A stretch of 64,000 nt of DNA from Allomyces arbusculus (lineage: Eukaryota > Blastocladiomycota > Blastocladiomycetes > Blastocladiales > Blastocladiaceae): positions 62,001 through 126,000 of the forward strand of contig JADHYV010000033.1 of NCBI GenBank assembly GCA_027604705.1. Reading direction: 5' to 3'. The position numbers were made by a program, and so were the translations under genes. Each line of letters opens with the position of its first letter. Position 1 is the stretch's first letter. The notes beneath the pieces were generated by a model. That model had not been told where the DNA came from and did no database searches. It saw nothing but the letters and a program-made list of their open reading frames with translations. This document shows, piece by piece, positions 1-12,282 of this stretch.

Positions 1-11
1 GCTACGACACG

Positions 12-3000
12 ATGCGCGCGCCGCGCGTTCACCCAACTGCGCCCGCCGGGTGGTCCGCAAGCACGTCCAATGGAACATCCAGCACCTCGCCTGCACGATC
101 TGGCTCGCCGCCGCTCCCCGCGCCGCCACCAGACACGGATGCCCCACCTCCGGCGGTACCAGTACCCGCATCACGCTCGCCGTCGCCCTCGCCCCTGCTC
201 AATGCCGTCCTGGCCCACGCGGCGGGCGCGCGGTCCGCGTCGGAGCTCCGGTCGAGCGTGAGTGCGCCGCCGGCTGGGGTCCTCCCGTTCCCGCACACGC
301 TGCCGGCCATAATCGGCACATCCGCGTCCAACTCGCAGACGGCCATGGACCTCGTCATCTCCAACGAAGCGATCCGCACCGGGGCGCAATTACCGAGCAA
401 GTCGCCGCTCGCCGTCTCGACGACGATTTTGCCGCCACCGCCACCACACGCACGGCCACCGCCCGCACCCGCGCAGCTCGACATGTCAGGGTCGGCGGCC
501 ATCTTGCATATCCCCGACGCGGGCCGGCTCACGGTGCAAGGGAGGCGCCGGTCGTCGTCGGCGTCGTCGGCGTCGTCCGTGTTTGTCGCGGCGCGCGAGG
601 CTGTGACGGGGACCTTGTCGAAAGCTGCGGAGGCGGTCACGGGCAAGTCGATGACGAATGTGCCGGGGATGGGATCGAGTAATTGGAGTATTGCAACGGG
701 GCGCGACTTGTTGGACCTGCCGACGTGGCCGCCGCTGACGGGGTCTGGGCCCCGGGCGAGACGGAACGACTCGTTGCACGATCCGTGGTCTGCACGAGTT
801 CAGAAGTGGCGCTTGACGGTGCACAGGATCTTGACCAAGCCGTCGGCGTCCCAGGTACGTTTTGGTCAATGTGTGTTCAGTCTTTTTTTGCGAAGAGCGA
901 TGAACTGACAGCATCTCGCTCTAGGTCGGGATGGTCTTCAGCTGGCTGTTTCTTGCCACCGTCATGCTCTCCGTGTGCCTCATGGTTGCAGGTTGCGTGT
1001 GCGCTTCCCTCCACTCTCGTCATTTTGCCCATCGCAACTGACGTGCGCAAGCTTTTCGACGCTAGAATCCGACTCGGCCGCGAGTGCCAACCCGGCGCGG
1101 CAACAGATCCTCTACACGCTCGAGCTCGTCACGTCCATCTTCTTCACGGCCGAATACGTTTTGCGCATCGTCACCTGGCCCTCTACCAGCGCGCGCGCCT
1201 TCCTCTCCTCGATCCTCAACTGGACCGATGGGCTCGCGCTGCTTCCCTTCTGGCTCGGCCTCTCGCTCGGCGGCCCAACCGCGGCCGTCATGTCCCCCGG
1301 CAGTTCCGGACAGAGCACGGTGATTGGCGCGTGGCGTATCCTGACGCTCGGTCGTGTATTGCGCCTGTTCAAGGTGATTCGGCACTCGAAGCAGCTACGG
1401 CTCGCCTACCGCGCGTTCCGCAAATCGCGCGACGGAATCTTGATGCTCCTCTTCATTTTCGCGCTTGCGCTCGCCTTTTTCTCGAGCTTGATTTTCTTTG
1501 CCGAGTCGCAGGCGTGTGCGTACGATGATCGTGGGGTGCTCGTCTATACGTGGCCCGAGAACTTGGTGGGCGTGAATTGCGCGTTTCAGAGGTACGCATT
1601 TCCTCCTCGATGTTGGTTGCAGTTGCGTGAGAGCGCAGCGCATGGTTACTGACCCGCTTCGACGGCGTGTTTAGCATATTGGACGGCATGTGGTGGTGCA
1701 TTGTGACGATCACGTACGCAGCCTGCTCATTCTCGCGCAGAACCACGAGCTCACCGCTAACGTGACGTTGGGCCACGCAAGAACGACGGGGTACGGCGAC
1801 GTGGTTCCGAAAACGGTCTACGGCAAGCTCGTTGCAGCTGTCACGATGCTGGTAAGCTCTTGCGACGCCACACCGACGCGCCAACACGCACTGACTGATC
1901 TTGGACGCTGCCAGTGCGCCGTCATGATGTTCTCGTTCCCGATCACCATTTTCAGCCAATCGCTCGCTGACGTGTACCGAGTACGTTCGCCTTCCTCGAC
2001 TAACCCCATCTTATCCACCACTTTCTAACCCCACATGACCCGCTTGTACCCAGGAACACCGCCAGCACCAAACCACCATGAAAGCCGTCGCGCACAAGCT
2101 ACGCGAACGGCGTGCCGAGCGCGACGCCGCGGCCGCCGCTGCCGCTGCCGCCGCACAAGACGCGTCCCCCGGCCGTCTGCTCGGCGGCAAACTCACTGCG
2201 AGCCTCGCGTCGTCAATCAACTTCAACGGGTCCGTGCGGGACCTCGCGCAGTCCCTGAAAGCCGTCGCCCCGAGCCTGCACAACCTGTCGCGCCCGAACT
2301 CGGACATGGGATCCCCCACGAGCGCCGCCGCGCCCGCACCAAACGACACGTGGCTCCCCGGGGGCGGCGGCACGGCCCGAACCGTGCGCGACCCTGACGA
2401 CCCGCCCTCGAGTCCGGCGCGGCGCATGTCGACCGGGCCCGCGCTCCAACCCGCCGCGACCGCGGCGGACGTGCTGGACAGCGACGATGACCACGACGCG
2501 TCCGACCAGGCGCACGCGACGCTGATGATTCTCGAGCAGTGCTTTGACCGCGCCGCGCGGGAACTCGATACGGTCCGCGTGCAAGTCGAAGATCTCGGCG
2601 CGCTAGTCGGCGAATTGCGCGCGATGGCCGCACGGCACGCGGCAGCTCTGCGTGCCGATCATGACCGCACCCGCGCGCAGAACCGCGAGTTGAAGCGGCA
2701 GGTGCTGGCCATGCGCCGGCGGTCGTCGAACGCACAGCCGCCGCCGCCATCGTCGAGGTCGTTTGTGAATTTGTTTGGGGCGGGGCCGCAGGCACCGACG
2801 GGGGCGGCAGGGGTGGGGATCAGCGCGCTCGTGCCGACAATGGGAGGGGCGGGGGGGAGCCGCGCGCCGTCGCGGCAGGGGTCGACGGGGTCGGTCGCGC
2901 CGCCGCCGGGGGCGCCGCCGGGTGGTGGGGCAGAGGATGGAGGTGGAGGTGGACGGTGGAATGGGATGCTGGGTAGCTTAGGTCGACGTCGGCCGTCGTT

Positions 3001-3019
3001 TACTGGGCGCGAGAGATAG
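12..3019 (+). CDS. Voltage-gated potassium channel alpha subunit (six-helix, Kv-like)
   Basis: Seven exons join in phase: 12-854, 925-991, 1066-1591, 1675-1713, 1782-1851, 1915-1980 and 2054-3019, giving about 858 aa. The protein should form a plasma-membrane K+ channel opened by voltage. After about 280 Pro/Ser-rich residues come S1 (282-303), S2, S3, and an S4 with Arg/Lys at every third position (GRVLRLFKVIRHSK, about 400-413). S5, a pore helix and the selectivity filter TTTGYGD (492-498) follow, then S6. The tail carries an Ala/Arg-rich coiled coil (about 695-760) and ends in low-complexity Gly/Ser. The filter is split by an intron inside the first Thr codon. No T1 tetramerisation domain is visible. 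The frame is open upstream of the ATG at 12, so the true start may lie outside the window. Confidence 0.88.
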
Positions 3020-3417
3020 TGATAGGGCGAGAGGGGCGATGGGACTTTGCACGGCGACTGGAAGGCGATTGGGGGGCGGGAACGCGTAGATGGCATTTTC
3101 AATACAGGGCTGCACAGAATCATTGGCAACGACGGTTTGGTGAGTTCTTTTCCATGAGAAGCCATTATAAGCCATGGGAAGCTGTTCGACTCGCCGTCGC
3201 GTGCCACACGCTTGTGCGAATCCAAACCAGAAGGACAGTCCAAAGTGAAATGAATTTGATCAAATTTATGCCACCACGGTTGGGCACCAAGTCGAAATCT
3301 CTCGCGTCCGGCAAACCAAACAGACAAGGAATCAGAAGACGGGAAGAATAACTTTGCGCCGTGTCCTTAGCAGCGCGCGAGCGAGATCTGGCCGCGTCGC
3401 GTCGAGCTGCGCTCTTC
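3020..3417. other. Intergenic, tail-to-tail
   Basis: These are the 3' flanks of the K+ channel gene (+) and the AP-1 gamma gene (-), which converge here. No further coding exon is recognisable. Confidence 0.6.
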
Positions 3418-6232
3418 TCACAGCACCGAGTCGGCAAACTTGAATTCGACCACCTCGTCCACTTTCCGGGCGCCGACCGCATACACGACCTTGAGCCGCA
3501 ACTTGATCGGCTTGTTCTCTGGGTTCAAGATGCGGAACGCCTGCGTCGCGGTCCCGCCTGGCGCGACCGTCGTGCTCGACATGGGCGCCAACTGAATCTT
3601 GTGCGTCTTGGGCACCGCGACCAGCAACTGCATGTCCGAGACGGACTCGCCGTGCTGCCCGGCGTGCGCGAGCACGGCCTGCACCTGCACGAGCGATTGC
3701 GCGCCGTCGGCCGACGTGACTTTGGTTGGGGTCAGGTGCACGATCAGATCGGACGACTGGTACGCGACCGTCGCCACGTTCCAGTCACCGTTCCCGCCCG
3801 CCGACGCGGCGGCAGGGGGAGCGGGGGCCGCGGGCGCGGGACTCGACGAGCCGAGCATCCCGCCACCCAGCAGGTCCGCGAGCGGATCGCGAGGAGCCGC
3901 GGCGGCCGCCGGAGCGGGAGCTGGCGCCGCGGGCGCACCACCACCACCACCGAGCCCCATGAGCAAGGCAAGCGGGTCCTGCGTGGGTGCGGCGGACTTG
4001 GCGGGCACCGCGGCGGACGTCGCCATGGCCGGCGCCGGGCTCGAGAAGAGGTCGGCCATGAGATCGAGCGGGTTGCCTGCAGGCACGGCCGCGCGCGTGG
4101 GCGACGCCGGCGCGCCGCCGAGACTCAGGCCATCGAGATCGAGCAGGGCCGACGCCATCGGATCGACCACGGACGCGGCCTTGGCGGCCGACGCCGGCTT
4201 GGCGCCAACTTCAGCGGCGAGCGCGGCATTCTGCGCGTACTTGTCCCCTTCTTTGAGTTCAAGCACGGGCATGCGCTCCCAGAGCCCGGCGCGCAGGGCT
4301 GGGTCGAGGTCAAACATGTGCGTGTACTCGACCGACCGCTGCTGCAGCTCGAGGTTCATCGACGTTGCGTACCGCTGCAAGAGCGTCTGAATCGCCTGCG
4401 TGACGGCACCGCCCGTGAACCGCGTCGACAGTTTCATCAATGCCGTCAGAACGTACTGCTTGGTCGTTTGCGTGACAAACGCGCCAATCAGAATGGACTC
4501 GAGCAGGGCAATCACTTCAGCCTCGGTCGGCGCCGCCGCTGGAGTGCCCGTGAGCAAACCCGACGCGGGCTCGTCGTCCTGGTCCTCGCCCGTCGCGGGG
4601 GCCGCGGCAGCCGCACCGCCGGCGCCCGACACGAGTACGTCGCCAAACTCGCCCATCGTCCAGACGGCCGCATGCACGAGCCCTTCCTGGGCAGCATCGG
4701 CCTTGACGAGCCAGTAGAGCTTGTGCACGCCGTAGGCCTGCAGGTCCGGCGCGTTGGTCGCGAGCCGCACGAGCTGTGCGACCGTCTCTTCGCGGACATA
4801 GTTACCGGCGAGTTTCATGACGCGGATAAGCGTGTCGAGGTGCCACCGCTTATTGGGCGCGAACCGGTCGGCGGTCGCACAGATTTGTGCGACCATGGGC
4901 GCGCGGAACTCGACGTCGGCGACTTCGAGGAACGCGAGCAGTTCGCGCGTCATGACGCGCACGTTCTGTGGGTAGATCAGGGCGAACGCGAGTTCGAGGG
5001 CGCGGCGACGAATCGACACGTCGGCGTCGCGCAGACACTCGAGGACCGTGGCGCGGTGCCGCTGCACGGCCTGTCCGTCCACGGCAATCGTCTTGATAAG
5101 CGTCTGCAGCGCGACATAGCGAATGTTGTTGTCCTTGTTGGCCAAGAACTTGCCAAGAATGTTGATGGCGAGCACGCGCAGCGTTGGCTCGGCCTGAATT
5201 GCTAAAATCGTCAAGACCGTCTCGTACAGGATGGCGTTGCCCACGTTCTTGGACCCGTCCGTGTTGGTCGCCACGTGTGCGAGCACGTCGTTCATTTGCT
5301 CCGATGCCGTCGCATCGCCCGTGCCGAGTTGCCGCAACAGGCGCAGGATCTTGACTTGCAGGAACGGGTCGGTGATGCCGGAGACGTCGTGTTCGGGCGA
5401 GTAGCCCGTCGTGATCAGCTGCTTCAGCAACTTGACGAGCGCGGGTACTGTCGCGCGGAATTCAGCCAAAACGGCCGCGTTGAGCGTGCACATTTCTTGA
5501 ATCAGCGTCAGGCCCGTGAGCAGCGCGCCGTGGTTGCGCTCGCCCAAAATCGACCGCACGCGCGGGATAAAGACTTCCATCAGGTCGGGCACCTTGCGGA
5601 TGATGCGAATCGCGCAGAGGGCAGCCTAGATGGTTTCGACTTGCGGTGTGAACGCGGATCCAAGGAAGTTTCGCGATGTCGAAAAGTCGTTTCAGGCGCA
5701 CCTTTTTACGAATGTAGCTGTTGGAGCTCGCGAGCAGCTTCTCCACCTCGGGGCACAGGTCGCGCGACATGGCGACCGACGAAATGTTGCCGAGCGTGCA
5801 GAGCGCGAGGCCAATGACGTACATGTTGGGGTGGTTCATGTCGCTATTGAGCGAATGCTGGTGAGAAACGCTACTCTTTCCGCACTGCGCAATCAACCAA
5901 TCGACACCGTACTTTTTCAGCGAATTCGTGACGAGCGTCAGCGTCTCCTGGTTCTCGTCGAGCAGCAGCATGATGCCGAGGTAGCCCAGGCGCTTATCGG
6001 CGAACCGCGGCGACGCGACCAGCTTGACGCACTCCATTTGTCCAAAATGCGCCGGGTACCCGAGCATGTGGATGTAGAGCAGCTTGGCGACATTGGTGTG
6101 GCGGTGGTCGGGCGAGTCTTCCTTGAGCAGCGTGCGAATCGCGGCCGACTCCTTGGCGACAACGGCGCGCTCGTCGGCAGCCGTCTTGCACGCGCGAATC
6201 TGCTTGATGAATTCCTTGAGCCGCACGACCAT
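3418..6232 (-). CDS. APL4: AP-1 clathrin adaptor complex, gamma-adaptin large subunit
   Basis: Exon 1 is 6232-5702 and exon 2 is 5625-3418 on the minus strand, joined in phase 0 by a 76-nt GT-AG intron; the product is 912 aa. It is a large subunit of AP-1, which recruits clathrin and cargo at the trans-Golgi and endosomes. The adaptin trunk (about 1-570) matches AP-1 gamma closely, for example LLYIHMLGYPAHFGQMECVK near residue 50 and GYSPEHDVSGITDPFLQVKI further on. A Pro/Ala-rich hinge of about 200 residues follows. The C-terminal 115 residues form a gamma-ear (GAE) beta-sandwich, which distinguishes it from AP-2 alpha and AP-3 delta. The protein is slightly longer than the animal form because of the hinge. 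Confidence 0.95.
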
Positions 6233-9200
6233 GGTAGGAGGCAGGCAGGTGGTGTGGCGATCTGCGCGCGGTACGAGAGCAGCAGGGGAAGGTGAGCTTT
6301 GGAGCGCAAGAGCGTGTGATCCGGCATCAAGAGCCGTACAATTCGGTCACTTGAAGGCGAGAAGTCGCACGCGGAAATTCGATGGCGTTACGGGCGGCAG
6401 CAGGAGGTCCGAGCGAGCGTGACAGGTCCACGGCGTGTCGCGGTTTGCGGCAAGTCGCGCTCGGCACGGCGGCGGTTCTGGAGCAGTGGACGGATGGCTC
6501 CTCGAGCACGGTGCGTTGCACCCCTGCACGATGCACAGCGCCTTGCGCGACGTGATCAAGCCGGCGCGAGTTGGCGGGCGTTGGCGACGCGTGCGATGCT
6601 TGGCGCGGGGCTTCGACAGACCTGGCATTTTTGTCACATGTGACTGCGACCCATTTTGGCATGTTGGCGAACACTGCTGGCTGCGGCTTCTCATTTTGTT
6701 TCCAAAGCACCACAGTCTGGGCCTGACCGACTTAACAACCTTCGCGGCCGACTGTGGCAAAGTTGAAGGTCAAGACGGACCGAAATGGAAAGGAAAGAGG
6801 TGATTTCGACAAACGTGCTTCAGTCATTTTCAGGCCAAGTCGAACCTTCCCAGGTCTCTTCACCCAGCAGTTCAATTGCCTCCAACTGTTTCATAACAAA
6901 ACGGCCCCAGGCGTGCGCAAGACGCCGCAAAGATTAGCGCACGGATTTGGGAGCTCGGTGCTCTTGCACCATAGGTGTTTGAGCGGCGTGCGGCTGGCCG
7001 CGCCGCCCAATTCACATTACTCCGCTGCCATCGTTTGAAAGTCAAGAGAAGAGATTCTCTGTCGTGGTTCAAAGTTGATTCAAACGCTGATACATTCACA
7101 GCGCAGACTGGTGGACATTTCCACCCCTGATGGCTGGACGGACGATATGGCACACGACAGGTGAGATCAGGCGGTTAGCCGACGCTGAGTCTCCACCAGC
7201 CAAATCTGTGGCGGAATGAAAGTTGCGGCGCGATCAAACGTGCTCGGAGCACAGTGATGGAATCTGTGATGACTATCCACCCTGTAGTCGGTCAGAATTA
7301 TCGCCAACAATGTTTCGAAGTTGGATGTGATGCCACACACAGCCACAACCTCATTGCTCACGCCGCCAGCTTTTCAAGGCGATCCTCCACGTACCGTCCA
7401 CGAAACGGCCCGTCGTTACAGTTATGGCGCGCCATTATTCGCCACGACGACTTCCGCCAGATTGAAGTGCAGACCGCTGCCAACTGCTCCTGACTCGAGC
7501 AGCGGTGCGAGGCATCATGGACTTAACGAGCACAAGTTGAAATTGACGTGGCACATGCACAAGCATCGCTTGTTTCGCCATTCAATTTTGATGGGGAGGG
7601 CGATTGACAAGCTGTTGATGGCGCAAGCGTGCAGTACGGCGAATCAAATTGGCACTCTCGGGCCGTCTCTGTGTGGGACAAGTGCGAGAGACGCGTGCAC
7701 GACCCAAGAGCGCGGGTCCGTACTGGCGGCGCACAGGTCGTCCCGACGGGAACAGATCGAGAAGAATCCACCGCCCCAAGCAAAAGGGCGTTTTGACAAG
7801 CAAGCCATGGTTCGCCGCGCGGTTCGCGCTTGCGGGGGACGGGGCACACGTGTGTCGCCCAGCCAACAGATCTAACTGTCGTTGCAACTTCCCGCCCCCA
7901 AATGGCGCTCGCGACCTGGTGGAGAGCGAAACGAACAGCCTGGAGATTCGTTTCATGTCGGTCGTGGTGGCGACGTTCGAGTGCCGCTCGCGCGCGTCGT
8001 CGTCGAGCGTCAGTGCAATGTGCAACCAGGGCGGCCGCCAAGAACGACGGCGGGGGTCGGCGCCATCACCACAATGTAGCCCCCGATCGCCAAGCCTTCT
8101 CAAGACGCGACGTCGGGTGCCGCGCGAGCGATGATAAAGGCGACGGACCCGCCCGTTCGCCCACTATCTCTCTTCGTTTTCCTGTAAAGGCTGCACTGCG
8201 CGTACGCACACGAAAGCACGCAGCACGCGTTCCTGTCCATCACTTCCTCGGAAAATTTTTGGTGCGTTGCCATGACGAGGGGTTTCTTTTTGACGCGCCC
8301 CAGCTCCGCGGATCCCCTGTCGGTTGTTGGCGCTTGGCGTTGCTCATGATGGCCCGCGATTGAACGGCAACGTCCTCGACTCGTGGGTCCGTGAGTGCGG
8401 CGGCCGGCGTGCACGTCCGTGCCATGCATCGTGATGTCGATCACGGCTCCTGGTTCCCCGCGGCGCCGGTCATCATGGCCATGGGGCGATGGTGGCGGCC
8501 GTGGCCATGTTCATTTTCTCGGAGCGCGCCGTGCCGTGCCTGTTCCTGCTTCTCCTGTTTGGCGGCGCCCGCGCGCTCATCACAGCTCGCAACGTTACAC
8601 CAACCAGTGCTGCAAGGTCGCCGACCGCCGCCGCCGTTTGCCCTGCCCAGCCCGCCCCGTTCCACACGGCGCACACGCGCTTCGTGCTCGCGCTCGTTTG
8701 TTTCCCCCGCCGGAAATCGTCAATCGACCGCAGCTCGACGCACGCGTGAGGTCGTTCTCTCCGCTTCGACGTCCGTCCAGTCGCTGAACGCCAACGACGA
8801 CACGCGCGCGCACGGCGAGGTCGAGATCGCCATCCGCCCAGCGAAATCACGCTCTCAAAAGCTTGCCGCGCCTCTCCACACTCGCTGCTCGCGCCCTCGA
8901 TCGAGTCCGCCGCAACTCGCCCGTCCTGCTCGCGTCGATTCTCTCCGCCGCAGGCTGTCTGTCTGCAGCCCCGAGCGGCCTGAACGCTGATCCGCTGCTT
9001 CCAGTGCCGTGAGGCAGCCAGCTAGGCACCCATCCCAACATGTGCGTACGTTTCCCGGATCCCGGGGCAGGCCAGACGTCCGCGCGCCTTACCAGCTCCA
9101 GCGTGCTGGACCCGCGCGGTTGGTCGCTGGCCGGCGTTCGCTGTCGATTTGCCGGTGCGGTCAAGGTGGACCAAGCCTGCCACTCGCACCCACCAGCGCG

Positions 9201-9537
9201 GGCGCGGGTTGGGCACGGCGATGTGGGCGACACGCGCTCGTCCATAGACGTGTGGTTGGTTGATGGTGCCCGTCGTCCCCACGCTCCGCACCGGCCGTGC
9301 TGTTCCCATTTTTCCGGCGCGGCCGTGCGACCCGAGCGGGGAGCCTCTCTGCGCGCGCTCCGCGCAGCCCACGTGAAGTGCTCGCGAGGGGGACCTGATC
9401 TGGCGCGCGGGCGGCGAGAGTCCGCCGTTCATCCACCCCACAACCGACCGACTGACTGCGTTCGCTCCCATTCGCACCGGCGCAGGGCCAACCACTTGCC
9501 GCCCCGCGACCGTCACGCGCGCGGCGGACCCGCTGAT
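6233..9537. other. Long gene-poor interval
   Basis: About 3.3 kb between the AP-1 gamma start (-) and the velvet gene (+). Open frames on both strands are short, low-complexity and mutually overlapping. I found no chain of exons with recognisable protein sequence. The part from about 6.7 to 7.6 kb is visibly less GC-rich than its surroundings. It must hold both promoters. The 5' leader of the velvet gene may be long, since its frame stays open back to 9040. Confidence 0.5.
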
Positions 9538-9564
9538 ATGATGGCGCGCGCCGCGTCCGACCAC

Positions 9565-9599
<35 letters not shown>

Positions 9600-11879
9600 C
9601 CCGCCGCGCCCCACCGCCGGCGTGCGACGCCCCACCACGACGGGCGAACGTGCCACCCCCGCCGACCCCGACCTCGACCTGGCAGATGGGATCGACGGCG
9701 CGGCCCCCACGGCGGGGTCTGCCGAGCGCGATGCCTTGGCCGCGACGATTCGCGCGCAAGATGCAGCGAACGCGCCGGACGCACGCAACATCGTGCGCAA
9801 TGGACTGTACGTCCACGTCCGTCCCCTCCCTACCCTGCTCGCGTGCGCAATGGAGATTGACGGCGAGTGGTTTGCACTGTGTAGCAAGTACACGCTCGTG
9901 ATCCGGCAACAACCCGTGCACGCGCGCCTGTGCGGGACCGCCGGGTCGCTGGACCGGCGCCCAGTCGACCCGCCGCCCGTCGTGCAAGTGCGCATCGAGT
10001 CCGTTGACGCGGGCGCAGTGCAAGACGCGCACTTCGCAAGCGACTGGTACACGCACAACCCGCGGCTGTTTGTCTATGCGGCGGCCGTCCCGATGCCGCG
10101 CGAAAAAGTCCAAAAGGCCCGGGCAGGCCAAGTCGACGAAGCTGCAGCAGCAGAACCAGCTCCGGGGGGCAAGGCCGCACCGACATTGACCTACGGCAGT
10201 GTGGTGAGCGCGCTGTTCCGTATGCCCGACGTGGACGGGACTAGCGCGGTGTTTGCCGTGTTCCCGGACATTTCGATCAAGAACGAGGGCAAGCTGCGGT
10301 TCCGGTTTGTTTTGTGCGAGATGGTCGGGTACGTCGCGTTGTGTTTCCGCGGGTCATGCCGTGGATTTCGCAACCGCTCACTCGTGGTCATGTAGTGCCA
10401 AGGTGCGCCGGCTCGCAAGTATCCTGTCGCGGCCCGTGACCGTCTGGACGCCCAAGAAATTCCCGGGCCTGACGCGTACGCGACGCTCTCGACTCTCTCC
10501 ACCTGTCATGGCCCCGAACTGACGGTAATTGGCCACTTTGTCTAGCCTCGACCGCATGGACGAAGTACGTCGTGCACCACGGCGTGAAACTGCGCATCCG
10601 ATGCATGCCGACCGCGCGTACCGCCCCCGCCGCAGAACCCCACACCGCCACCGCCGACTCGACGACCCCGCCATCCGGGGCCACCACCCCCGCGCCACCG
10701 GGCCGACGGCGCGGGAAACGCGCGCACGACGCGACAACGCACGACACCGTCGACGACCATCCCGCGACCCCCGCGCCACCCCCACCTCGCCCGCGCCCAC
10801 GCGCGCTCACGCTTACAACCGCCGCGCGCACGATCGACGCCGACGCGATCTTACCGCTCTCGCCGACCGAATACCACCAAGCACACGCGCCGAACCCGCC
10901 GATTGCCGTCCCGAGCCAGCCGCACCACGTGGACCCGGGCGCGGGACTCGCTGCGGGGTACCCGGGCGCGTACGGGTACGAAGTGCCGTCGCAGCCGGCG
11001 ACGCCGTTACTCGCGGACGCCAGCGGGGGGTGGGGGATCGATACGATGCCGCCGCACTCCACGGCGGGATGGGATCACTGTGGGACCGGGCGCGCGGCAG
11101 AGTCGACGAGCTCGGGATGGGCGCACTGGGACCCGCCTGCCGCGCAAGACACCGCGCGGTACACCCCAACTACAGGATGGGCGCACGCGCGCGGTCCTCC
11201 CTACACGACGTGGGGGGACACCACCCTCTCCGCGCCGCCGATCCCGACCCCAATCCCGCCGCCGACGCCGACACACGCCGTGTATTCGACGAGCGTGCCG
11301 GCGACGCCGATGGCCGCGGCATTCCACGTGCCCGCGACCCCGACGGCGACGGCGTTCCGCGTCCCCTCTACTGGCACCAGCACGGGATACCACCAACACC
11401 ACCACAATCACCACCACCATTACCTGCCGCCACAGCCGCCGACGGCGACGACGACGACAGCGACCGACGCGTACCTCCCGCCGACGCCGACGGGCGTGCC
11501 AATGCACTTTCTCACGGGCCCGACGGCCGACGGGTCCGGGTCCGTCGCATCGGCCGCCGCGCCGACGCCGCCAGACCACGCGTCGCCGTACTACCACCAG
11601 CACTACCAGACGGCCGCGCCGACGGCGGCCGCAGCGGCAGCTGCCGCATGGGCGCACGCGGACATGTACTATACCCGTGCACCGCCGGGTCCGCCGCAGC
11701 AACAGCAGGCGGGGCACCATTACCTCGCGGACCCGACGATGGTCGGGGTGGGGATGGGTGGGTACCCGCGGCACGCGACGCGCCTGCCGGTGCCCGTGGG
11801 GACGGCGACGGCGGGAGTGGTAGGCGGGGGGAGTGCCTGGCATGGTGGCGATGGGTACGGGTGGTTGGTTGGCCCGTGA
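9538..11879 (+). CDS. Velvet-domain transcription regulator
   Basis: Exons 9538-10328, 10396-10475 and 10546-11879 join in phase (734 aa). Velvet proteins (VeA, VelB, VosA, VelC) are fungal DNA-binding regulators with an NF-kappaB-like fold that link development and secondary metabolism. The domain starts near residue 115 with LVIRQQPVHARLCG and DRRPVDPPPVVQV. It continues through FAVFPDISIKNEGKLRFRF and ends across both introns with TPKKFPGLT and HHGVKLRIR. A poly-Gln tract lies at the N-terminus. The last 430 residues are a disordered Pro/Thr/His/Ala-rich tail. I start at the paired ATGs 9538/9541; the same frame is open upstream but reads as untranslated leader. Which velvet class it belongs to cannot be decided by eye. 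Confidence 0.88.
9568..9597 (+). repeat. CAG microsatellite coding poly-Gln
   Basis: About ten CAG units follow His codons near the start of the velvet protein. This is a likely site of length variation. Confidence 0.9.
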
Positions 11880-12282
11880 GCGTGCGCGTGGGAGAGTGTA
11901 TAGAGAATATCCCCATTGATAGACGCGACAGTCAGTTTGGCATTTGGACGGCGTGGTGGTGGTGGTTGGCAGGCATTGATTGTATTGAATGAAGACTCTT
12001 TTTGCTCGCGCTCGTTCGCGCCCCCCAAACCCGACCGGCGGGCCGACCGTGGCCGATCGTGCGGCAACGGCGGCACGCACCCGGCCGCGCGGGATCCCTG
12101 TGGCCGGCACAGGACACGAACGAACCAACGAACGAACCACTCTGGAAATGTGTAGGTAGATACAATGCGGTGGTGCTGGCCCTGGCGCGCGCAGGATACA
12201 CACGCCGGGGCGCTCTACTCTCGTCGACCCAAACGACAAGAAGAACAACAAAGAAAGACAGCAACCAGATCCACTCCCTCCT
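11880..12282. other. Intergenic, tail-to-tail
   Basis: 3' flanks of the velvet gene (+) and the GRAM/VASt gene (-). No additional gene is seen. Confidence 0.6.

Noticed and set aside
3361-5205. 614-codon open frame on the plus strand across AP-1 gamma
   Set aside because: It is antisense to the conserved adaptin exon, Arg/Gly-rich and without any domain; GC-rich coding DNA leaves such shadows.
9040-9537. Upstream extension of the velvet protein
   Set aside because: The frame is open, but the sequence is low-complexity and reads like leader; paired ATGs at 9538/9541 fit better.
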